64,000 nucleotides of DNA from Labrys miyagiensis (GTDB lineage: Bacteria > Pseudomonadota > Alphaproteobacteria > Rhizobiales > Labraceae): positions 55,015-119,014 of the forward strand of contig NZ_BSPC01000032.1 of the NCBI RefSeq assembly GCF_030160835.1, in the 5' to 3' direction. A program made the translations under genes and the position numbers. This document shows positions 26,515 through 35,626 of this stretch, piece by piece. Positions within the stretch are counted from its first letter, which is position 1. Every line of letters begins with the position of its first letter. The notes under the pieces are model-generated. The model was not told where the DNA came from. It ran no database searches and saw only the letters and a program-made list of their open reading frames with translations.

Positions 26515-26965
26515 ATGCATAAACTAATCTCGACCGGTATTACTAGGCGATCAATGCTAGGGGCCGTCCGCGCGTCATGAGATCTTCTATCTCGGCGAAA
26601 GCACCGTCGGCGCGGTGCGCATCGACGACTATAAATTCCGCTTCATCGATCAGCCCGATGGCTGGGTCGGCGAAAAGACCCATCCCGACGTGCCCTACGT
26701 CACCAATCTGCGACTCGATCCGTTCGAAAGAACAGGCTGGCCAAACAACGGGACGTAGGATGGCGCTCAGCAATATTTCGACTGGTTCAAGTATCAATTC
26801 TGGCGCTTCGTTTTCGTCCAGGAGGTGGTTGGGAAGGAACTCCAGACCTTTATCGACTACCCGCCCATGCAGAAAGGCGCGAGCTTCAATCTTGACGCCG
26901 TGAAAGCCGAGATGGATAAGCGGATGGAAGAAGCCCAGGCTGCGGCAAAGGGTAGGGGTAACTAA
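26515..26965 (+). pseudogene. Arylsulfatase remnant, second copy
   Basis: A start at 26515 gives a twin-arginine-like N-terminus (MHKLISTGITRRSMLGAV) that breaks at about 26575. The next frame then reads EIFYLGESTVGAVRIDDYKF, THPDVPYVTNLRLDPFERTG, an in-frame stop TAG (26757-26759), then AQQYFDWFKYQFWRFVFVQE and FIDYPPMQKGASFNLDAVKA to the stop at 26963-26965. This is the arylsulfatase C-terminus again, more complete than the first copy. The catalytic N-terminal two thirds are deleted. Confidence 0.7.
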
Positions 26966-27093
26966 TCAAGGTGAGCTTCGAGACGGACGGCTTCACAACT
27001 TGCTGCCCGTCTCGTGATGCACGGCTTCGGATTGAAGCCGGCCTCGCCGCCCATGAAAAGCCGTTGCTCTGTGCCGTGTCCTTCACTCAGTCC

Positions 27094-27471
27094 GACCCCC
27101 TACCGTCATGGAGCGAAGGTGCGACAAAAACGTCTATCATCAGCTTCGTCGCTAGAGTGACGAAAGAGGGCGGCCCAGACTTCGTCGCCCCGGAGGCGCG
27201 CATTGCGACCTTCGACAATGATGGCACACATTGGGTCGAACAGCCGCCTTATATCCAGCTTATGTTTGCTCTCGAAGAGATCAAGCGCTTGGCGCCGAAG
27301 CACCCGGAGTGGGCGAACAAGGAGCCGTTCAGGTCCGTGATTGCGGGCGACATGAAGGGTGTCATGGCCGGCATTGTCAACTTAATCGCCAGACAGATCG
27401 AACGGGCCAATTTTCTTTCTGAACCTAGCTTCACTACGATCAAGAAGGCCCCTGCGAGGCATTCCACATGA
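27094..27471 (+). pseudogene. HAD-type phosphatase remnant, N-terminal part
   Basis: Reads GGPDFVAPEARIATFDNDGT, HWVEQPPYIQLMFALEEIKR and LAPKHPEWANKEPFRSVIAG. FDNDGT is the HAD motif I nucleophile. The homology stops about 40 residues before the frame ends, so this is the front of the same exported HAD family whose back end lies at 23320-23535. It is cut off just before pqiA. Confidence 0.65.
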
Positions 27472-27509
27472 ACTGAAATTGCCAAGATCCTGGACAAGAA
27501 GGACTTAAG

Positions 27510-28799
27510 TTGACAATACCATCGTCCGCTGCACTCTTGGCGCCTCCTCGCAACACGCCGCAAGTCATGGAGTGTCATGATTGCGGCCTCCTGCATGAAG
27601 TGCCGATTTTGGAGGACGGCACCACTGCGCACTGCAGCCGTTGTCACGCGACCTTGCACAAGTTTCGTATCACCTCGCTCAATAATGCATTCGCTTACAC
27701 TTGCGCCGGATTGGTCTTCTTCCTGATGGCCAACTTCCTGCCCTTCATCTCCCTGGAGATATCCGGCCAGTTCCACGCGGCCAGCTTGGTCACCGGAATC
27801 TTCGCGCTCTACAATCAAGGTCTGTGGGAATTGGCTGCAGTTGTAGCCCTCACTATGTTCGTTGCGCCTGGATTGCGGCTCGGGTCCTTGTTCATTGTCC
27901 TGGGTTGCCTGACATTCAAACGCCCCCCGCGCTGGCTACCGGATCTCTACCGCTTTGCGACCCTGCTTGCCCACTGGGCGATGATCGAGGTCTATATGCT
28001 CGGGGTCTTCGTCGCCTATACGAAGCTGATCGACCTGGCCAGCGTGACCGTTGGAGCTGGGCTGCTTTCGCTGGGTGCCTTGATGCTCACAATGATCGCC
28101 GCCGGCGGCGCCCTCGACAACGAAACAGTCTGGCGGGCCTTCGAAAGACGGGGACTGGTACCCTCACCACTTAAGACCGACAGCCGCCGCCCCACTTGCC
28201 AGTGCCATACCTGCGGTTTGGTGTCGAATGTAGAACCTGGTGCCCACGACGACTGTCCACGATGTGGCATGGCGCTGCATTATCGCAAACCCAACAGCGT
28301 ATCTCGGACGTGGGCCTTGGTCGCTTCAGCGATCATTCTCTACCTGCCAGCGAATATCTTTCCGGTCATGACGGTCATATCGCTCGGACGGGGCGCGCCC
28401 GACACGATCATCAGCGGGGTCATCGAACTTGCCGACGCAGGAATGTGGCCACTCGCGGCGCTGGTATTCTTCGCATCGATCCTGGTGCCTGTCCTTAAGC
28501 TGATCGGCCTGATCATCCTTTTAATCACCACCCAGCGCGGCATGGCTCGCCGCTTGCATGATCGCACAGTGCTGTACCGCATCGTTGAGGCCGTAGGCCG
28601 CTGGTCGATGATCGATATTTTCATGATCTCGATCCTCGTGGCGCTGGTGCAGCTCGGCCAGATCGCGACTATCGAACCCGGGATAGGAGCGGTTGCCTTC
28701 GCAAGCGTGGTGGTCATCACAATGATCGCCGCGATGAATTTCGACCCGCGGTTGATGTGGGACGCAGCTGGAGCAAATCGCGGAAGGCGCAGTCAATGA
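27510..28799 (+). CDS. pqiA: PqiA: inner-membrane protein of the Pqi lipid-transport system
   Basis: 429 residues from TTG 27510, with AAGGAC 8-10 bases upstream; ATG 27567 is an alternative. Two PqiA domains, each beginning with a zinc-ribbon pair (CHDCGLLHEVPILEDGTTAH with CSRC; CHTCGLVSNVEPGAHDDCPR with C) and followed by four membrane segments with the LPFISLEISG and LPANIFPVMTV motifs. PqiA is the inner-membrane partner of the MCE protein PqiB in envelope lipid transport. Its stop overlaps the pqiB start (ATGA). Confidence 0.93.
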   Translation: MTIPSSAALLAPPRNTPQVMECHDCGLLHEVPILEDGTTAHCSRCHATLHKFRITSLNNAFAYTCAGLVFFLMANFLPFISLEISGQFHAASLVTGIFALYNQGLWELAAVVALTMFVAPGLRLGSLFIVLGCLTFKRPPRWLPDLYRFATLLAHWAMIEVYMLGVFVAYTKLIDLASVTVGAGLLSLGALMLTMIAAGGALDNETVWRAFERRGLVPSPLKTDSRRPTCQCHTCGLVSNVEPGAHDDCPRCGMALHYRKPNSVSRTWALVASAIILYLPANIFPVMTVISLGRGAPDTIISGVIELADAGMWPLAALVFFASILVPVLKLIGLIILLITTQRGMARRLHDRTVLYRIVEAVGRWSMIDIFMISILVALVQLGQIATIEPGIGAVAFASVVVITMIAAMNFDPRLMWDAAGANRGRRSQ

Positions 28800-30496
28800 C
28801 TGAAACAGAGCCTGGCCCAGCCTCCTCTCAAGGAGATGCCATCCACGCTGCCAAACCCTCCATCGAGCGCAAGCGTCGCCTGTCGCCAGTCTGGATCATC
28901 CCGATCGTTGCAGCGGTGATCGCGCTTTATCTTGGCTGGGTGACGCTTTCCCAAAGGGGCCCAACGATCACCATCACCTTCCGTACGGCCGACGGCTTGG
29001 AGGCCGGCAAGACGCTGATCAAGCACAAGGCCGTCGTATTTGGTACCGTCAAATCGATCGCCTTGTCCGAAGACCTGACCCACGTCGAGGTCACGGCCGA
29101 AATGACAAAAGAAGCTGCGCGGCTGCTCCACCAGGATACTCACTTTTGGGTGGTGCGGCCGCGCCTTTCGGCGAGCAATGGCTTGAGCGGCCTGTCTACG
29201 ATCGTCTCCGGCGTTTATATCGATTTCGACCCTGGAGAAGGAGAGAAGCAGCTCAACTTTACCGGGCTTGAAGAGCCGCCCGTGATCCGGGCGGACGTTC
29301 CAGGAACGGAATTCATTCTGAAGGCCGATCAGATTGGCTCGGTTGGACCAGGCTCGCCGATCTATTTTCGTGACGTCGAAGTGGGCCAGATCATGGGTTT
29401 CGATTCCTCCAATCTGTCTGCCGGCGTGACGATCCGGGCCTTTGTTCGGGCTCCCTTTGACGTACAAGTGTACGGCGGGACGCGCTTTTGGAATGCCTCA
29501 GGGATTTCGATCGAGACAGGCGCTCAGGGCTTCAAGATTCAGCTGGAATCCTTGCAGGCCGTCCTGGCTGGTGGCATTGCCTTCGACACTCCAGATAGCG
29601 CCCATTTTGGCAGGCCGGCGAAAGCCGGCAGCTCCTTCAAATTGTTCACAGACCACGCGAGTGCCGATGAGGCGCAGTACAGCATCCGGCTGCCCTATGT
29701 GGTTTATTTCGACGGCTCTGTGGGCGGCCTGGCCGTGGGCGCCTCAGTCGAATGGCATGGTATGAAGGTGGGTCAGGTCACCGATGTTCACTTGGAGTAT
29801 AATGTTTCGAAAAACGCCCTACGCGCTCCTGTGGTGATCGAACTAGAGCCGGAACGGATCCAACTCGTGGGCGAGGACAAGAACTTCGGCACCGGCAATC
29901 TCGTCGGCGCGCTGGTGCGCCGCGGACTTCGAGCGCAAGTGAAAAGCGGGAACCTTATTACCGGGCAGGCCGTGGTCTCACTCGACATCGATCCAAAGGC
30001 GCCATACGCGGAGCTTGGCACCGGCGAGCGCTACCCTGTAATCCCTTCCATCCCCAACCAATTTGACAGTGTACTGAACTCGATCAACGGCATCCTGGAC
30101 CGGATCTCTAAACTGCCTCTCGACAAGCTGGTCGACCAAGCCGATTCAACACTCCAATCCTTCCAGACTGTAGTTGCGTCGCCGGAAATCAAAGAATCTC
30201 TGCGCTCCCTTTCGGGCGCTCTAACCTCGGCCCAGAACCTGTTGGATCACGCCAATACCAATTTGTCTCCAGCGATGGAAAAGATATCGCCGTTCATTGT
30301 CGCGGCCGAGCAGGCCGTCAAGCGCGTCAACGGGACCATTAGCTCGCTCGATCAAGGCTATGGCAACAATTCGGGCTTCAAGCGTGATTTAACCCGTCTC
30401 ATGGCGCAGATAGAGGACGCAACACGCTCGGTCAGGGTCCTGTCCGATTATCTCGAACAGCATCCTGAGGCTTTGATCCAGGGCAAGAAAGATTGA
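28796..30496 (+). CDS. pqiB: PqiB: multi-MCE-domain lipid transport protein
   Basis: 566 residues from ATG 28796. One N-terminal membrane helix (SPVWIIPIVAAVIALYLGWV) followed by MCE/MlaD domains: TITFRTADGLEAGKTLIKHK, then VPGTEFILKADQIGSVGPGS, then VYFDGSVGGLAVGASVEWHG. The C-terminal part is helical. In E. coli PqiB forms a stacked hexameric tube across the periplasm. Overlaps pqiA by four bases, and pqiC starts three bases after its stop, so this is one operon. Confidence 0.93.
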   Translation: MTETEPGPASSQGDAIHAAKPSIERKRRLSPVWIIPIVAAVIALYLGWVTLSQRGPTITITFRTADGLEAGKTLIKHKAVVFGTVKSIALSEDLTHVEVTAEMTKEAARLLHQDTHFWVVRPRLSASNGLSGLSTIVSGVYIDFDPGEGEKQLNFTGLEEPPVIRADVPGTEFILKADQIGSVGPGSPIYFRDVEVGQIMGFDSSNLSAGVTIRAFVRAPFDVQVYGGTRFWNASGISIETGAQGFKIQLESLQAVLAGGIAFDTPDSAHFGRPAKAGSSFKLFTDHASADEAQYSIRLPYVVYFDGSVGGLAVGASVEWHGMKVGQVTDVHLEYNVSKNALRAPVVIELEPERIQLVGEDKNFGTGNLVGALVRRGLRAQVKSGNLITGQAVVSLDIDPKAPYAELGTGERYPVIPSIPNQFDSVLNSINGILDRISKLPLDKLVDQADSTLQSFQTVVASPEIKESLRSLSGALTSAQNLLDHANTNLSPAMEKISPFIVAAEQAVKRVNGTISSLDQGYGNNSGFKRDLTRLMAQIEDATRSVRVLSDYLEQHPEALIQGKKD

Positions 30497-30499
30497 GCA

Positions 30500-31078
30500 A
30501 TGAGAAGATCCGCACTCCCCCGCGGCTTTGCCCTGCGCGTTCTTTGCGCCATCTGCTTGACGTCATGTGCCTCCCAGAATGCGAAGATTTACACCATGAC
30601 TGCGCTCGATAGGGGCGCTCCCGTGGCCGGACGTTCTGTTGCCATTTCAGTGGCGACGGTCGGGATACCCAAATATCTCGACCGACCTCAGATTGTGCGC
30701 CGAGCAAGCGCCGTCGAACTCGGCGTCGCAGAGTTTGAGCGATGGGGCGAGCCTCTGGGAGACATGGTGCAAAGGGTGCTAGCTCAGGATCTCACCCAAC
30801 GCTTGCCGCGCGGGTCGATCGTGACGACTAGCCGCACGCTGACGGGAGACGAGACATCGAGCATCGAGCTCGACCTTTCCCGCTTCGACGCGGACGCTGA
30901 CGGCACTATTGTACTCGATGTGCAGTGGCGCATTCGCCGGAACGGTCGAGCATTGTCGTCGCTTCAGTCAGTGCACATAACGCGGCGTCCGGCCGACGCA
31001 ACTACGCCTGCAACCGTGAAGGCAATGAGCGATGCGCTTGGCGATCTCGCGGCCCGGATCGCTGCTAAATTGAGGTGA
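30500..31078 (+). CDS. pqiC: PqiC: outer-membrane lipoprotein of the Pqi system
   Basis: 192 residues. Lipoprotein signal with lipobox LTSC near residue 25 (VLCAICLTSCASQNAK). The domain VAISVATVGIPKYLDRPQIV and RAVAxL-like SAVELGVAEFERWGEPLGDM fits the ABC-type transport auxiliary lipoprotein (PqiC/DUF330) family, which anchors the Pqi tube at the outer membrane. Third gene of the operon. Confidence 0.88.
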   Translation: MRRSALPRGFALRVLCAICLTSCASQNAKIYTMTALDRGAPVAGRSVAISVATVGIPKYLDRPQIVRRASAVELGVAEFERWGEPLGDMVQRVLAQDLTQRLPRGSIVTTSRTLTGDETSSIELDLSRFDADADGTIVLDVQWRIRRNGRALSSLQSVHITRRPADATTPATVKAMSDALGDLAARIAAKLR

Positions 31079-31165
31079 CGCCAGCCGAGCAGTCAAGAAC
31101 AGCAAAGCCGCATCCAACGCTGGTGCCGTGACCGAAGTCTCCTCCTTGCCGCGAGGTTTCACCAC

Positions 31166-31597
31166 ATGCCGCTCGATGCACCTTCCGCCAGTCAGATTTC
31201 CCAAGTGATCGCACAATCAACGGCTCCTGCGTTTCTACGGGGCGCTGTAGCGGGACTGATCTCGGTTCTCGTCAGTCGGCTGGAGCGGATACTAGATCGC
31301 TCTCGGGCCATAAACACCATGCAAGGTGAGACATCGGCCATCCTCACCTTAAAGGCGGATATTCCACGCCTGGAGGAACGGGCAAGACTGGTCAACCTGG
31401 CGGTGTTTCCGGCGATCTCATCCGGGATCGTCACCACGATGCTGATCATGGTCGCGTTTGCATTGGCCTTCTTCGAACTACCTCACGAAAAGGGAGTCGC
31501 AGCGCTGTTGGTGGTGGCCGTTCTCCTCTTCACAATAGCCCCTGCGCACGTTCTCCGCGAAATTCGCATTTCGTTACGAAAGTCCGATCACTTGTGA
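31166..31597 (+). CDS. DUF2721 membrane protein
   Basis: 143 residues. The layout PASQISQVIAQSTAPAFLRG, GAVAGLISVLVSRLERILDR, then membrane segments AVFPAISSGIVTTMLIMVAF and VAALLVVAVLLFTIAPAHVL, is that of DUF2721, a small inner-membrane family of unknown function. It lies 88 bases after pqiC on the same strand and may share its transcript. Confidence 0.8.
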   Translation: MPLDAPSASQISQVIAQSTAPAFLRGAVAGLISVLVSRLERILDRSRAINTMQGETSAILTLKADIPRLEERARLVNLAVFPAISSGIVTTMLIMVAFALAFFELPHEKGVAALLVVAVLLFTIAPAHVLREIRISLRKSDHL

Positions 31598-32269
31598 GGT
31601 TTCTTTGCGGCCTATGTTGAGCCCGGTGAAGACCTCCGTTTTTCCCTGGCGTGCAGGAAGAGACTTCAAACTCACGATCTTGCACGCAGCTCGTGAAAAC
31701 ATGCAGCAAGCGCGGGTAAGACATAAATGACGTTGCACTAAACCGCTCGCGCGGTAGTGGCCGCGCGCCTTAGCGGACGGTAGTAGCCCCCCTTCCCGGG
31801 CGCTGGCTGACCCCGTCGGATTGGCACGTTCACGTGTCCAATGACGGGAGTTTAGCAATGACTAGGCGAGCCGCTCGTTCTTGTACACGCATGCAAAGGC
31901 GTCACGAAACCTCTTAAATTATGCGAATCCGGCCCATGGGAGGCACAACGAAGAGCCTCCAGTACCTCGGATCTTTCTGAGCAATTTCCTAAATGGCCCG
32001 TTGACGAGGTTAGAAAATAGCCGGAGCCGCGACGTGCTTAACCGATAATCGAAGCTCAATTCACGGCTGCGGCATCCAAAGCAAAAATGGGCCTACAGTT
32101 CTTTGCTAGGCGCTGGTGTCAGCGCAAATATCACAGTATTTCTCGATAACTAAAGTGTATTATTGCCCAGTGGTTTTGTTTTCCCGACACAAGGAGCTTT
32201 TTAATATAATGTGACTCATATATCTGTATATAATCGATTTGTTCGCGAAATCGACACCGGAGACAGATC
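31598..32269. other. Non-coding region before the radical SAM gene
   Basis: About 670 bases, more A+T-rich toward the right. Around 31730-31860 there is G+C-rich sequence ending GGGAGTTTAGCAATG, opposed by TTGCACTAAACC at its left, a possible degenerate insertion-sequence end pair. No gene seen. Confidence 0.35.
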
Positions 32270-34051
32270 GTGCTTCAGTCGACCATGACCGTGAACCGGC
32301 GCTTCCAACTCATCCTGGTTAAACCATCGCACTACGATGATGACGGGTACGTCATTCGTTGGTGGCGTGCGATGATTCCGTCGAATTCGCTGGCCGCAGT
32401 ATACGGCATCGCCGCCGATTGTGCTGAGCGACGGGTGCTCGGGGCGGATGTGGACTTTGAAATCGAGGCGATCGACGAGACGAACACAAGGGTAGATGTC
32501 GCTGGGATCATCGGGCGTATTCGGCAACGGGGCGGTTTTGGGCTGGTTGCCATCGTCGGCGTTCAGTCGAATCAATATCCCCGCGCGCTCGACATCGCCA
32601 GGCCGCTTCGTTCCGCGGGTATTCAGGTCGCCATCGGTGGGTTCCACGTGTCGGGCTGTCTGTCGATGCTCGATGGCCATGCGGTTGAGCTCGATGTTTG
32701 CCGGGAGATGGGGATCGCGATATTTGCCGGTGAGGCAGAGGGCCGGCTCGACCAGGTGTTACGCGACGCTGCGGCGGGCGAGCTCGCGCCGCTTTATGAT
32801 TTCAGAACGGATCTGCCAGCAATCGAAGGCACACCAGTGCCGTTCCTGCCAAAGCGATATGTGGCGCGCACCCTTGGGCTCAGCTCAAGTTTCGACGCGG
32901 GCCGCGGCTGCCCATATCAATGTTCTTTCTGCACGATCATCAACGTGCAGGGGCGCAAATCGCGTTACCGCTCTGCGGACGACGTTGAAGAGCTGGTGCG
33001 CCTCAACTGGACGCACGGCATCCACAAGTTCTTCATTACCGATGATAATTTCGCGCGGAACCGCCAGTGGGAGGCGATCTTCGATCGCCTCATCGAACTG
33101 CGTGAAGGCAACTCGATCCCACTAGGCTTGATGATCCAGGTAGATACTCTTTGCCATAAGATCCCACACTTCATCGAGAAAGCGAAGCGGGCCGGGGTCA
33201 CGCGAGTCTTCATTGGATTGGAGAACGTCAACCCGGACAATCTCATTGCGGCAAAGAAGCGCCAGAACAAGATCACCGAATACCGCACGATGCTGCTGGC
33301 ATGGAAGGCGCAGGGCATCATGACGATTGCCGGGTATATCCTCGGCTTTCCGGCCGATACGCCCGAAACCATTCGTCGGGACATTGAAATCATCAAGAAG
33401 GAATTGCCGCTCGACATTCTGGAGTTCTTCAACCTGACACCGTTGCCCGGTTCGGAGGATCATCAGATCCTCTGGAAGAGTGGTGTGGCAATGGATCGGG
33501 ATCTCAACAACTATGACCTCGAACATGTTTGCGCCGCTCATCAGAAGATGAGCAAGGTTGAGTGGGAGGCTGTTTATCGCGAAGCCTGGGCGCTTTATTA
33601 CACGCCGGAGCACATGGAGACGCTGCTGCGCCGGGCTGCAGCGACCGGGCAATCACTCGGGAGCCTTGTAAAAATACTCGTCCGATTTAGCACGACGGTT
33701 CGCATCGAAAAAGTGCATCCCCTACAGGACGGCATCTTGCGGCTGAAGCATCCATCGGAGCGGAGGCCTAGTCTGCCGCGGGCAAATCCCTGGACGTTCT
33801 GGCCGCGCTTCGTGTGGGAGACTATAGCAAAGCAGGCAATGACGCTGCGCACGGTCGTCAAACTGATGCTGCTGATGAAAGCGATCCAGCGTGATCCCAA
33901 TGCGCAATCCTATATGGATCAGGCGCTCACCGCGGTCGGCGAAGATGGAGACGACACGCTAGACTTGCTGACCAAGACGACCGGCGCGCGCGCCGCTGTG
34001 GCTCATACCAGGAAAATCGCAGAACTGACAGGCGGCATTCCGAGAACTTGA
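32270..34051 (+). CDS. Radical SAM protein with N-terminal cobalamin-binding-like domain
   Basis: 593 residues. The radical SAM cluster motif CxxxCxxC is present as CPYQCSFC (in FDAGRGCPYQCSFCTIINVQ), followed by TDDNFARNRQWEAIF, VFIGLENVNPDNL and YILGFPADTPETI, the usual barrel landmarks. The N-terminal 180 residues (VAIVGVQSNQYPRALDIARP, IAIGGFHVSG-type VAIGGFHVSGCLSML) look like the B12-binding Rossmann domain of class B enzymes, but no full DxHxxG is evident. The C-terminal 150 residues are a less conserved helical extension. Members act on lipids, hopanoids or natural products. No neighbour points to a substrate. Confidence 0.85.
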   Translation: MLQSTMTVNRRFQLILVKPSHYDDDGYVIRWWRAMIPSNSLAAVYGIAADCAERRVLGADVDFEIEAIDETNTRVDVAGIIGRIRQRGGFGLVAIVGVQSNQYPRALDIARPLRSAGIQVAIGGFHVSGCLSMLDGHAVELDVCREMGIAIFAGEAEGRLDQVLRDAAAGELAPLYDFRTDLPAIEGTPVPFLPKRYVARTLGLSSSFDAGRGCPYQCSFCTIINVQGRKSRYRSADDVEELVRLNWTHGIHKFFITDDNFARNRQWEAIFDRLIELREGNSIPLGLMIQVDTLCHKIPHFIEKAKRAGVTRVFIGLENVNPDNLIAAKKRQNKITEYRTMLLAWKAQGIMTIAGYILGFPADTPETIRRDIEIIKKELPLDILEFFNLTPLPGSEDHQILWKSGVAMDRDLNNYDLEHVCAAHQKMSKVEWEAVYREAWALYYTPEHMETLLRRAAATGQSLGSLVKILVRFSTTVRIEKVHPLQDGILRLKHPSERRPSLPRANPWTFWPRFVWETIAKQAMTLRTVVKLMLLMKAIQRDPNAQSYMDQALTAVGEDGDDTLDLLTKTTGARAAVAHTRKIAELTGGIPRT

Positions 34052-34243
34052 TCCAGCCGGCAGCTTCGAATAGCAGCTCCGTGATGATCAAGATGCGTTT
34101 TTTGGCGACTGAGGTTTAAAGTCGTCCGTGAAGAACGTCTAAATTGCTGATATTGCTTGAATATATTTGATATTGAGGCATTCTGTTTTTCAGGTTTCCA
34201 CCCGCATGTGCGGGGACTTCCGGCAAAATGGGCGGGGATTTGG

Positions 34244-34334
34244 ATGCGTCCGAAGGAACGGCGGGACGGTGGGCAGCGTGACCTGTTCACGTCCAGGCTC
34301 GATCAGATCGTCAATCAGAAGCACGAGCTGGTGA
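34244..34334 (+). pseudogene. IS5-family transposase N-terminal fragment
   Basis: Reads MRPKERRDGGQRDLFTSRLD then QIVNQKHELV, the start of an IS5-type transposase. The homology ends exactly where the IS66 end GTAAGCGC begins (34335), so it was cut by that insertion or a later deletion. Confidence 0.65.
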
Positions 34335-34354
34335 GTAAGCGCCTCGCCGATCAC

Positions 34355-34520
34355 CTATGGATTTGGGCTTGACGTTTTCCGGAATCGCCGGGGCATGAGT
34401 TCCTCGATCTTGCTCTGGGGATGGCCGTTGATGATGGCGTCGAAGGTTTCGGCGAGGTAGGCGACCGGGTTGACGTCGTTGAGCCTACAGGTGGCCACGA
34501 CAGAAGAGAGCAACGCCCAA
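34355..34520 (-). pseudogene. IS66 TnpC transposase, C-terminal remnant
   Basis: The frame ending at 34355 reads SSVVATCRLNDVNPVAYLAE, TFDAIINGHPQSKIEELMPR, RFRKTSSPNP. This is the C-terminal end of the large IS66 transposase TnpC. The catalytic region is absent. Confidence 0.65.
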
Positions 34521-34628
34521 TTTTCGGCCCCGATTTCGTGGCCTGCAAATCAGATTCATATGCTAAATCAAGCACATGAGTTCCGAGAATGCCATCCCGG
34601 GCAACGTGTCTGAGTCACTGTGCCGCAT

Positions 34629-34982
34629 TCATCCGGCCAGTTGCGGACGTCGGGGACCCTGGGGGCGAACCAGCCGCCAATCCAGCCCTTCGAACAAAGC
34701 CGCGAACATCGCCGGCGACATTCGCATCACGCCGTCGCGAAGCTGCGGCCAGACGAACTTCGAACTCTCGAGCCTCTTGTGCACCAGCACCGGTCCGGTG
34801 CGATCCCAGACCAAAATCTTGATCTTGTCAGCCCTCTTGGCCCGGAAGACGAAGGCCGACCCACAATACGGGTCGAGGCCGAGGATCTCCTGCACCGCCG
34901 CGGCCAACCCGTCGAGGCCGCAACGCAAGTCGACCGGACGGGTTGCCATGTAGATCTTCAGATCGCTGCCCGGCACAATCAT
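34629..34982 (-). CDS. tnpB: IS66 accessory protein TnpB
   Basis: 117 residues: DLKIYMATRPVDLRCGLDGL, FVFRAKRADKIKILVWDRTG and KRLESSKFVWPQ are hallmark IS66 Orf2 segments. Overlaps the tnpA stop by 4 bases. Seems complete. Confidence 0.92.
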   Translation of the reverse strand: MIVPGSDLKIYMATRPVDLRCGLDGLAAAVQEILGLDPYCGSAFVFRAKRADKIKILVWDRTGPVLVHKRLESSKFVWPQLRDGVMRMSPAMFAALFEGLDWRLVRPQGPRRPQLAG

Positions 34983-35392
34983 CGCGAGGCCCGTACCGCA
35001 CGGATCACCTGCGGAAGATGCTCAAGATCAACCGCCGTTCGAATGACCATATCGTCGATCACGATTTCCACCTTAGCCGGCGTCGATCTCGCTGGCCTCA
35101 TCGTTCGCTCGGGCACCGATGGTTCTTCCACCATCAGCGGCGCGAACATCGGCGCCATGCTTTCCGGCAGTGCCAGTTGCCCCTGACGAAGGCGGCGACG
35201 CCAATCGTAGACCTGCCAGCGCGTCGCGCCATGCTTGCGAGCGACAGCCGCCACCTGCACCCCCGGCATCAGGCTCTCGGCCGCAATCCGCGTTCTGTCG
35301 GCCTCCGAACGAACCCGCCCTCCCGTCGGACCTTCCAGAACCTCAAGCCGGCCTGCGTAGCCAACTGTCGAGACGTCCAAATGGGCGTCCAT
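34979..35392 (-). CDS. tnpA: IS66 accessory protein TnpA
   Basis: About 137 residues from ATG 35392 (the frame is open further up to 35452). It contains the helix-turn-helix part SLMPGVQVAAVARKHGATRW with QVYDWRRRLRQGQL, as in IS66 Orf1 proteins. The C-terminus VEIVIDDMVIRTAVDLEHLP is typical. Complete. Confidence 0.88.
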   Translation of the reverse strand: MDAHLDVSTVGYAGRLEVLEGPTGGRVRSEADRTRIAAESLMPGVQVAAVARKHGATRWQVYDWRRRLRQGQLALPESMAPMFAPLMVEEPSVPERTMRPARSTPAKVEIVIDDMVIRTAVDLEHLPQVIRAVRASR

Positions 35393-35558
35393 TTTGCCGT
35401 CTGCTCCCACGGGGGTCCTCCGTCTCTCGCGTTCGCAGGTTTCTTGGCACATTCACATCATGCGCCGCACGAGGGGGACGACGTAGCGCTTACCCGCAAC
35501 TCGCGGCGCGTCCACTTGCACAGGCCTCGCCGACGTGGCCGCAGCGGTAAACGCAGAA

Positions 35559-35626
35559 CGCCATCCAGGTGATCAGACCTGGATGGCGAGTGAGTTATGA
35601 CAGAAGTGGTTGCGGGGGCCCGCAAC
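35559..35626. other. Hairpin plus GGTTGCGGGGGCCCGCAAC motif (putative recombination site)
   Basis: CGCCATCCAGGT (35559-35570), a GATCAG loop, then ACCTGGATGGCG (35577-35588) form a perfect hairpin. The string TTATGACAGAAGT leads into the near-palindrome GGTTGCGGGGGCCCGCAAC (35608-35626). The same TTATGACA + palindrome unit occurs in the opposite orientation at 41443-41476, inside the recombinase gene end. Confidence 0.5.

Larger units (their letters stand above)
34335..35493. mobile_element. IS66-family element, internally deleted
   Basis: Ends GTAAGCGCCTCGCCG (from 34335) and, on the minus strand, GTAAGCGCTACGTCG (to 35493) are typical IS66 terminal inverted repeats. Inside, on the minus strand, are tnpA, tnpB and only the last part of tnpC. 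The usual 8-bp target duplication is not seen. About 1.2 kb of tnpC is missing compared with complete elements, so it is not autonomous. Confidence 0.75.
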
